Assembly (NCBI GenBank): GCA_036365145.1 | Contig: JAEOAD010000052.1 | Location: 14,507,501-14,571,500 of the forward strand | Source: Orientallactaga sibirica | Lineage: Eukaryota; Chordata; Mammalia; Rodentia; Dipodidae | Length of the DNA stretch: 64,000 nucleotides | Direction of reading: 5' to 3' | Shown: positions 58,717-64,000 of the stretch, in pieces | Layout of the letters: the number at the start of each line of letters is the position of its first letter | Numbering within the stretch: position 1 is the first letter of the stretch | Position numbers and translations under genes: made by a program | Notes under the pieces: model-generated | What the model was told of the DNA's origin: nothing | The model's database searches: none | Seen by the model: only the letters and a program-made list of their open reading frames with translations

Positions 58717-59236
58717 ACTAAATCAGGGATTCAGTGGGAATGTGGAGTCGGGATGCCAGGATAGGAAGTCATCATTGTGAAGCTTCCTCCTCCAGAGAAC
58801 TCTTTACTATAGATTAGACTCCACATGCTGAGGCTGTCTGGAGGCCTAATAGTAACCCCTGCTCACTATGCCGTGCGAGGAAGGAAAAGTAGAGGGAGGT
58901 GTGATCCAGTGATCTCAACAGTGTAGCTAGCAGCATATTCAAGCTAAAACTCTTCTTTCCAACTCTGTCTGTCTGTACACATAATTAATAAAGTGATGTG
59001 CCTGCATTTTTCAGATACATTTGAAAAGATGGCCTCAATGGACGCTGAGCTGTTAAGCAAGAGTGCAATGCAAAGCACTACACAACATGGTGACTGCTGG
59101 ACAGCACTGCCAGAGCAGGAGGCCCACTCTGGAACAGCAGAGACAATTTTCCATGGTCTGTGGGGCTGTGCCAGCCTGGGGCTTCACGTGGAGCCTTTCT
59201 TCCCACACTGAGGACATCTGGGGCTTCTCTCCACAT

Positions 59237-59385
59237 TGGCCACACCTTTAATCCCAGCACTCGGGAGGCAGAGGTAGAAAGGTCACCAGAGTTCGAGGCC
59301 TGGGACTACACAGTGAGTTCCAGGTCAGCTTGGGCTAGACTGAGACCCTACCTTGAAAAAGCTCCAAAATAAAAAATAAGAATAA
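59237..59385 (+). mobile_element. B1 SINE, 5'-truncated
   Basis: Starts within the head (GGCCACACCTTTAATCCCAG), retains CTCGGGAGGCAGAGG and GGTCAGCTTGGGCTAGAC, and has an AAAATAAAAAATAAG tail. Confidence 0.9.
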
Positions 59386-59999
59386 TTTGAAAACTATTGT
59401 AATTTAAGTACCTCACAACCAGGAAGGTAAAGTAAGCCTGCTGGGAAAGACAGTCCTTAAAGTCCATATCTTTATATTATGTGGCTGTGTAAACCCCAAG
59501 TGGCCCTGTGAGGCCCGGTCTATTGAGGTACAGGAAAGCTCTCCCTGCTAAGCAAGGGCGACTCAACCCACTGCTCTTTCCTGTCTCACGCTGGAAAGCT
59601 GGCACTCCTTGGCCTTTGACTTGACAAGTGGGCACATTCCATACCAAATTACTAAAGAATGAAGGGCCTGGTAGACTTGGGGCCTAAACCTAACACTGTC
59701 GATCACCAGTTTTATATAACAAGGAAATAAAATTAAATTATCCATCAAGAGAATGCCGGACCAATGTTGACTGACCTACTGATTGACTGATTCTATAAAA
59801 CAATAACAATTTAAGTATGCCTACAATTGGAAAATCACTGAGAAGGGACGTTCAGATATATTTAAGTTTTTCATTAAGTATGACCAGAACCAGGGACTTT
59901 TACTCCGTATAACTAGGTGGCCAAAGCAAGTGTGCATTGGGTGATCCTGAAGGCTTTGCAACCTGACACAGGATACATGTTCTGCTCCAGCTGGGCAAT

Positions 60000-60168
60000 C
60001 AGGACATTTTGGACTCAATAATTTTCTTTTAAGAGGGTGGCTGTCTTGGGAGCAAGGGACAATGGGATGTCCCACCCAATCCTGTTTGTAACAATCAAAA
60101 ATGTCTCCCAACATTACTAGATGTCTTCCATGGGGTGAAATTAACCTAGTGGTTGAGCAACACTGGTC
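60000..60168 (-). mobile_element. MER5A-like hAT DNA transposon relic
   Basis: CAGGACATTTTGGACTCAAT, ACAATCAAAAATGTCTCCC and GGTTGAGCAACAC follow the antisense MER5 order. An ancient mammal-wide element ~150 bp from the 83-nt exon. Confidence 0.65.
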
Positions 60169-60314
60169 TAAAGAAATGTTCTCTTAATGATCACACAATA
60201 AAAATACCTATGTGAAAGTGACGGGAATCAGACAGGCACTGACGGGTCTCATGAGGACTGTTAGATGTCATCTAGAACATTTTACAGTGTGTACTGTCAG
60301 CAAAGCATACTCAC

Positions 60315-60397
60315 TGTGCACAAGAAAACAAAAGTCCTTCCACATCAGCAGCAGAGTGAGTTTTGTAAAGCCTTCTGCATCATATTCCACGACACCT
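60315..60397 (-). CDS. BABAM2: BABAM2 internal exon, 83 nt, core of the second UEV-like domain
   Basis: Second BABAM2 exon in transcript order. The acceptor is CACTTAG (60404-60398) and the exon starts with the A that completes the split Thr codon. It then encodes 27 residues, GVVEYDAEGFTKLTL followed by LLMWKDFCFLVH. Its last base (A, 60315) is the first base of an Ile codon finished in the exon at 3254. The donor is GTGAGT from 60314. The 83 nt fit 1+81+1, changing phase from 2 to 1. The stretch corresponds to human residues about 285-311, inside the second UEV (inactive ubiquitin-E2-variant) fold, which UniProt places at roughly 275-364. I see no difference from the human protein as I recall it, in keeping with strong constraint. 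The downstream intron is 57 kb long; the upstream intron is 3.1 kb. Confidence 0.97.
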
Positions 60398-60539
60398 CTA
60401 AGTGAAAAAACACACAAAAAACTCACAAAATAAAGTATGAAATAGGTGGAAGAAAGTAAAGAATCTATGACAAGGTCAGGCTTTTTGAACCTCAGACAGA
60501 TCTGAGGCAAGGGGCTTAGAATGAGGGCATCAAGGTCAA

Positions 60540-60662
60540 CGTCACAGCTGTCTGCTGCCTATCTAGACCTGAGGGAGCTCACTTAACTTTTAGAGTCTGG
60601 GTTTCCTCATCTGGAGGCAGTCATGAGAATAGTGGTAAACTTCATTAAAGGGTTATAAAAAC
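60540..60662 (+). mobile_element. MIR relic
   Basis: GGAGCTCACTTAACTTTTAG, GGGTTTCCTCATCTGGAGG, TCATTAAAGGGTTATAAAA. Confidence 0.6.
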
Positions 60663-61715
60663 CAATTAAGACAAACCAAAAAATTCAAACGTATTACTTA
60701 TTTTATGAGTAAAAGAACAATGTAAGAAGCCAGGCCAGCAATGATGCCATGGTGTCAATGTCACTACACTATCTGTACAATGAGCTCTAAGCCATTTTCA
60801 CTGGGGACTGAACATTCATGAGCAGTGACAGCATTATAAAATTTGGGACTGTGTAGTACTTTATGCGAAAGTAGGCGGGGTCCTTTCATTGGTCACCTGG
60901 TTTCCACCCTCCCAGGAAAGCAGCAAGGCTGGTGGTGAGTTCAGCAGACTGTCCTGATGACTGGGGACTGGCACAACTGAGCAGGCTTGCCTACCTACTT
61001 CCCTCAAGACCAGGGGCTTGAGGATGCTATCACCACAGGCTAACCACACTTCTCACTCATAGAAGGCCTTTGAAGTCCTCCAAGATGCCTGACCCTGGCT
61101 GACCACTGATGTTGATATCTCCCAGTTTAGTAGGAAGGCTATGACCACACTCCTGATCAGAGAAAGAACTAGGATTCTCAGGACTGAGTTTTTGCCAGGG
61201 ATGGAGACTGTCATTCGGATAGGACTTAAGTCAATGCTCGACCCACTAGTTTATATTTCTCTCTATGAATTGATAACCAACCCACTATCAAAACAGTGAT
61301 GTCTGCTTTTTGACCTCACACCCTACAGCCAGAACAAGCATGAAATGCAGTAACTATATATAAGTGCTACTCTGCATGTGCATAATAACATATACACAAA
61401 AATGTTTAGCAAAAGAGAATAATATTTAAAAACAAATACAAATTTATTTTTCATATTTTTCTTATACCTCAAGGAAGTCAAATAACCATTAGGGTATATA
61501 TACACCTTTTTGAAGGTCATTGTGTTAGTTTTATTTTTCATTTCAATTACATATGCTAAAGATGGTCTATTCATAATTTGAACATACATAATTTTTATTA
61601 ACTATTGTATGCATTAAAAGTATTTTCTCAAAATGTTCATAAATAAAGCTGAAAAAAACTTAAATATAAAAGACCCAGGTAAGTTAGAAAATTGACATTT
61701 CTATTTGGGAGAATG

Positions 61716-61750
61716 AAAAACTCCATAATGAAAAAAAAAACTCCATAATG
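61716..61750 (+). repeat. 20-bp direct repeat around an A run
   Basis: AAAAACTCCATAATG appears at 61716 and 61736 with an A run between. This is either replication slippage or a minimal poly-A insertion. Confidence 0.75.
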
Positions 61751-62117
61751 GTTATTGAGAAAATTATTTAGCATTGTTTTCAGGAGTCAGAAATCTTACT
61801 CAGAACTGTACAATAGGAAGAAAATTACAGCCCAGGGAATTGGTTTCATCTGCTCTTTTTTATGCCCAGCTTCCTGTGGTCCTAAGTTCACTTATTTATT
61901 TAAAACTGAAATTTTGTGTTACTGTCTATATATTTCCAAGCCTAGAATATGTGGCCCATAATCGGTCCACTGAAATCTCTGGTACCAAACAATGGGCAGA
62001 ATGCTCCACCCTTAAAGAGCATTAGGAAAATGCATGGTTACCCCCACAGTGCCAAGCCCAATAGAGGGAGGGGCAAACACTAGGGCCAGCAGTGGCAGGA
62101 TGCTTCCTTCTCTCTAT

Positions 62118-62279
62118 CATTTGTTTTTGTTTGTTTGTTTTTCAAGGTAGGGTCTCACTCTAGCTCGGGCTGACCTGGAATTCACCATGTAGTCTCAGGG
62201 TGGCCTCGAACTCATGGTGATCCTCCTACCTCTGTCTCCCAAGAGCTGGAATTAAGGGCATGCACCACCACATCCAGCT
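62118..62279 (-). mobile_element. B1 SINE
   Basis: GTTTGTTTGTTTTTCAAGG tail side, CTCACTCTAGCTCGGGCTG, CACCACCACATCCAGCTC head. Similar TC(T/C)(G/C)TATCATTT flanks on both sides suggest a TSD. Confidence 0.92.
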
Positions 62280-62527
62280 CTGTATCATTTTCAACTTCTC
62301 TTCTCAAGCACGAGTCACCATTTTTGGGTGTAATGTTAGGTTTTCTTCCTAAGTCTGTGAGGCACTGTTTTCAGTGGAGTACTATCAGGAAGCCTGAACC
62401 CCGGGGAAAGGGGGCTCACGCCTTGACTCCCTCTTTTGAGTGTGGGACTTCCACTGGGTTACTGAACCTTCCAGTCTCAGGGATGTCTGCATTAAAATGC
62501 GTCAAAAATGCCCTCTTGAACCAGCCT

Positions 62528-62961
62528 GTATGCCCGTTAACAGAGATGGATAAAGAAAATGGGGTGCATATGTGGAATGGAATTTTATACAGCCATAAAG
62601 ACAGGTTAAATCATGACATTTGCAGGAAAATGAATGAAACTAGAGGTCATTATGTTAAAAAAGGTCAGCCAGAACTCAGAAAGATAAACACTTTGTTTTT
62701 GTCATATGCAGATTTAAATCTCTCTCTCTCTCTGTAGGTTATGAAAGTGGAAAGGGGACCATGAGAACAGAGGAAGAGATCTTAAAGGAGGAAGAAAACT
62801 GAGGAACACATGAGACATGCAAGCAGAAGAGGGGAGGCCATGTGCAGGAAGGAAGGGGTCCAGTGAGAGAGGGGAGATAAACAGGACAAAGAATAACAAC
62901 ATACACGTATGAAAATGTCCAAATGAACCCATCACTTTGAATGCTTACTTAGAAAATTAAT
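62528..62961 (+). mobile_element. L1 3' end fragment
   Basis: GAGATGGATAAAGAAAATGG, AATGGAATTTTATACAGCC, CATTTGCAGGAAAATGAATG and GGTCAGCCAGAACTCAGAAA are the well-known L1 sequence downstream of ORF2. A shortened 3' UTR follows. Confidence 0.85.
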
Positions 62962-62965
62962 TTAG

Positions 62966-63192
62966 GGCTGGAGAGACGGCTCAGTAGTTAAAAGTCACCT
63001 GCTTGTAAAGTCAGCCTAGATTAGATTCTCCGGGACCCATATAAAGCCAGATGCACAAAGTGGAGCATGTGTCTGTAGTTTGCTTGCAGTGGCAGGAGGC
63101 CTTACTGCACCCATGCTCACGTTCTCTCTCTTTGCCTCTTTCTCTGTCTCTCTCTCTCTCTCAATAAATAAAAATAAAATAATTTGAAAAGA
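62966..63192 (+). mobile_element. B2-like SINE
   Basis: GGGCTGGAGAGACGGCTCAG, AAGCCAGATGCACAAAGTGG, CTCTCTCTCTCAATAAATAA tail. It lies 330 bp from the 71-nt BABAM2 exon on its intronic 3' side. Confidence 0.93.
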
Positions 63193-63518
63193 AGAGCTTG
63201 CATGGTTCATGTTATTGCTTCTGGAAGACAGAGGGTCCCAGCGCTGTACAAACAGCCACAAGAAGCAGGCTTCGGTGCTGGGCTTGCTCAGGGAGCCCGG
63301 CCACAACGGTGTTTGGGAGAGATGTGCCACTGATCAGAGAATGTATTTTCTAAAGAATGGTTTGACAAAAAAGTCATTCCGATAACTCTAGCACAAGCAC
63401 CAAAAAAGAATGAAAATGTCATTGGGAAGGGATCACACATAAGAACTACGTGCTCTTTTCTTAACAAAGCCCCATGTCGTCATGAGCAGTTGGTAAACAG
63501 TTTAATGATAGAACTCAC

Positions 63519-63589
63519 GTGCCAAAGTGACTGAGGAAAGCAGCAATATACTCTCTTCTTTTGTGGTATCCTTGAATTACATACTGTAC
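63519..63589 (-). CDS. BABAM2: BABAM2 internal exon, 71 nt, start of the C-terminal UEV-like domain
   Basis: Coding exon of BABAM2 (BRE/BRCC45), a non-catalytic scaffold of the BRCA1-A (nucleus) and BRISC (cytoplasm) K63-deubiquitinase complexes. On the minus strand the acceptor ends in TTCCAG at 63590, and the exon then reads [23 protein letters not shown] plus two bases (AC) of a split Thr codon. The donor GTGAGT starts at 63518. This equals human BABAM2 residues about 261-283 as I remember the protein. The 71 nt are 23 codons plus 2 nt, so the following intron is phase 2, exactly what the next exon at 60397 needs. There is no stop or frameshift. The upstream exon, which should end before the Val codon, is outside the window. 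Codon phase, splice sites and protein match agree, so the call is firm; only the human numbering is from memory. Confidence 0.96.
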
Positions 63590-64000
63590 CTGGAACAGGA
63601 ACCCGAAGCAGAGACTTAGTGTAGAGTAATTTTAAATGTTTAATTGTGAAAAACGTCAATGATTCAGGGAAACAGCAAGAACAGTAAAACAAACACCCAT
63701 CTTCCCAGCACCATACTCAAGAACTATCGCCACTTGCCTAGCTGCTCCATCCAGACATCTCCTTCCCTACCTATCAATCAATTGTTGAAACATTTCAAAG
63801 GAGATTAGAGACAACCTGACAGTTCACCCTCAATACAGTATGCAACTCCAAAAATTTAAACATTCTCTTTTAAACTATAAATGCCATTATCATGTCCAAC
63901 AGATTTAGCAATACTTCTGATATAATGTAGGACTCTGTCAATATTCAAACACCCTCCATTGTCCTCAAAACATGACTTCAAATACATTATAGAAGAAGGG
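63590..64000 (-). other. BABAM2: BABAM2 upstream intron (part)
   Basis: Intron sequence 5' of the 71-nt exon on the minus strand. The acceptor AG at 63591-63590 has a short pyrimidine tract (GTTCCTGTTCCAG). The remaining ~400 bp are AT-rich with no further exon. Confidence 0.85.

Larger units (their letters stand above)
3255..60314 (-). other. BABAM2: BABAM2 intron, 57,060 bp
   Basis: This intron separates the 83- and 154-nt exons. It starts on the minus strand with GTGAGT at 60314 and ends with AG at 3255, and it is phase 1. It holds both minisatellites, all the retrocopies and most SINEs listed here. Stretches that I cannot assign to any repeat or gene include about 6.8-7.9, 10.7-11.9, 17.0-17.8, 19.1-20.4, 20.8-22.0, 24.3-25.1, 25.7-26.5, 26.8-28.3, 30.1-30.7, 33.0-34.2, 36.2-37.2, 42.98-44.05, 44.3-45.8, 46.8-48.2 and 59.4-60.0 kb. 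They read as ordinary intron, with no ORF showing recognisable protein similarity. Confidence 0.95.
60398..63518 (-). other. BABAM2: BABAM2 intron, 3,121 bp
   Basis: Phase-2 intron between the 71- and 83-nt exons, GTGAGT at 63518 to AG at 60398. It contains a MIR relic (60.54-60.66 kb), AT-rich unassigned sequence (60.7-62.1 kb), an antisense B1, a piece of L1 3' end and a B2-like SINE. No other gene is seen in it. Confidence 0.95.

Noticed and set aside
63480..63692. 70-codon minus-strand ORF over the 71-nt exon
   Set aside because: It is a different frame from BABAM2, a shadow of the real exon.

Overview
The window is rodent nuclear DNA, almost entirely intron. Its short interspersed repeats are a 7SL-derived B1 family, B4/RSINE1 and ID-like elements, and a tRNA-derived B2-superfamily SINE with an AATAAA-rich tail. 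This mixture, with the exact B1 and B2-like consensus seen here, matches jerboas (Dipodoidea, e.g. Jaculus) as I remember them. The species call is an inference; rodent is secure.

The only protein-coding gene I can support is BABAM2 (BRE/BRCC45) on the minus strand. It encodes a scaffold subunit of the BRCA1-A and BRISC deubiquitinase complexes. Three consecutive internal exons are present: 63589-63519 (71 nt), 60397-60315 (83 nt) and 3254-3101 (154 nt). All have canonical AG/GT borders and compatible phases (2, 1, 2), and they join into about 102 residues of the C-terminal UEV-like domain. The exon for the last ~20 residues was not found and should lie beyond base 1 of the window. The 83- and 154-nt exons are separated by a 57,060-bp intron that makes up most of the window.

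Layout: 1-3100, intron toward the last exon. 3255-13.7 kb, intron with scattered SINEs. 13.73-15.90 kb, a CpG-rich 35-bp minisatellite. 16-31 kb, SINE-rich intron with MIR relics. 31.0-32.8 kb, a GC-rich probable minus-strand retrocopy. 35.45-36.16 kb, a second minus-strand retroposed block with a 14-bp target-site duplication (TSD). 39.9-41.4 kb, a dense SINE cluster. 42.18-42.98 kb, a 5'-truncated L1 with TSD. 46.36-46.69 kb, a B1 whose head is tandemly amplified four-fold. 48.76-50.81 kb, an inverted L1/transcript composite between 15-bp TSDs. 51.33-52.0 kb, L1 ORF2 split by a solo LTR. 52.05-58.52 kb, a 42/47-bp minisatellite of roughly 150 units. 58.5-64 kb, SINEs, MIR and MER5-like relics, L1 3' end and the two upstream BABAM2 exons.

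Most long open reading frames in the window come from the two minisatellites and are not genes. I see no CRISPR, operon, tRNA or rRNA gene, and no convincing new biological system. The most unusual objects are the two minisatellites and the layered retroposition events.
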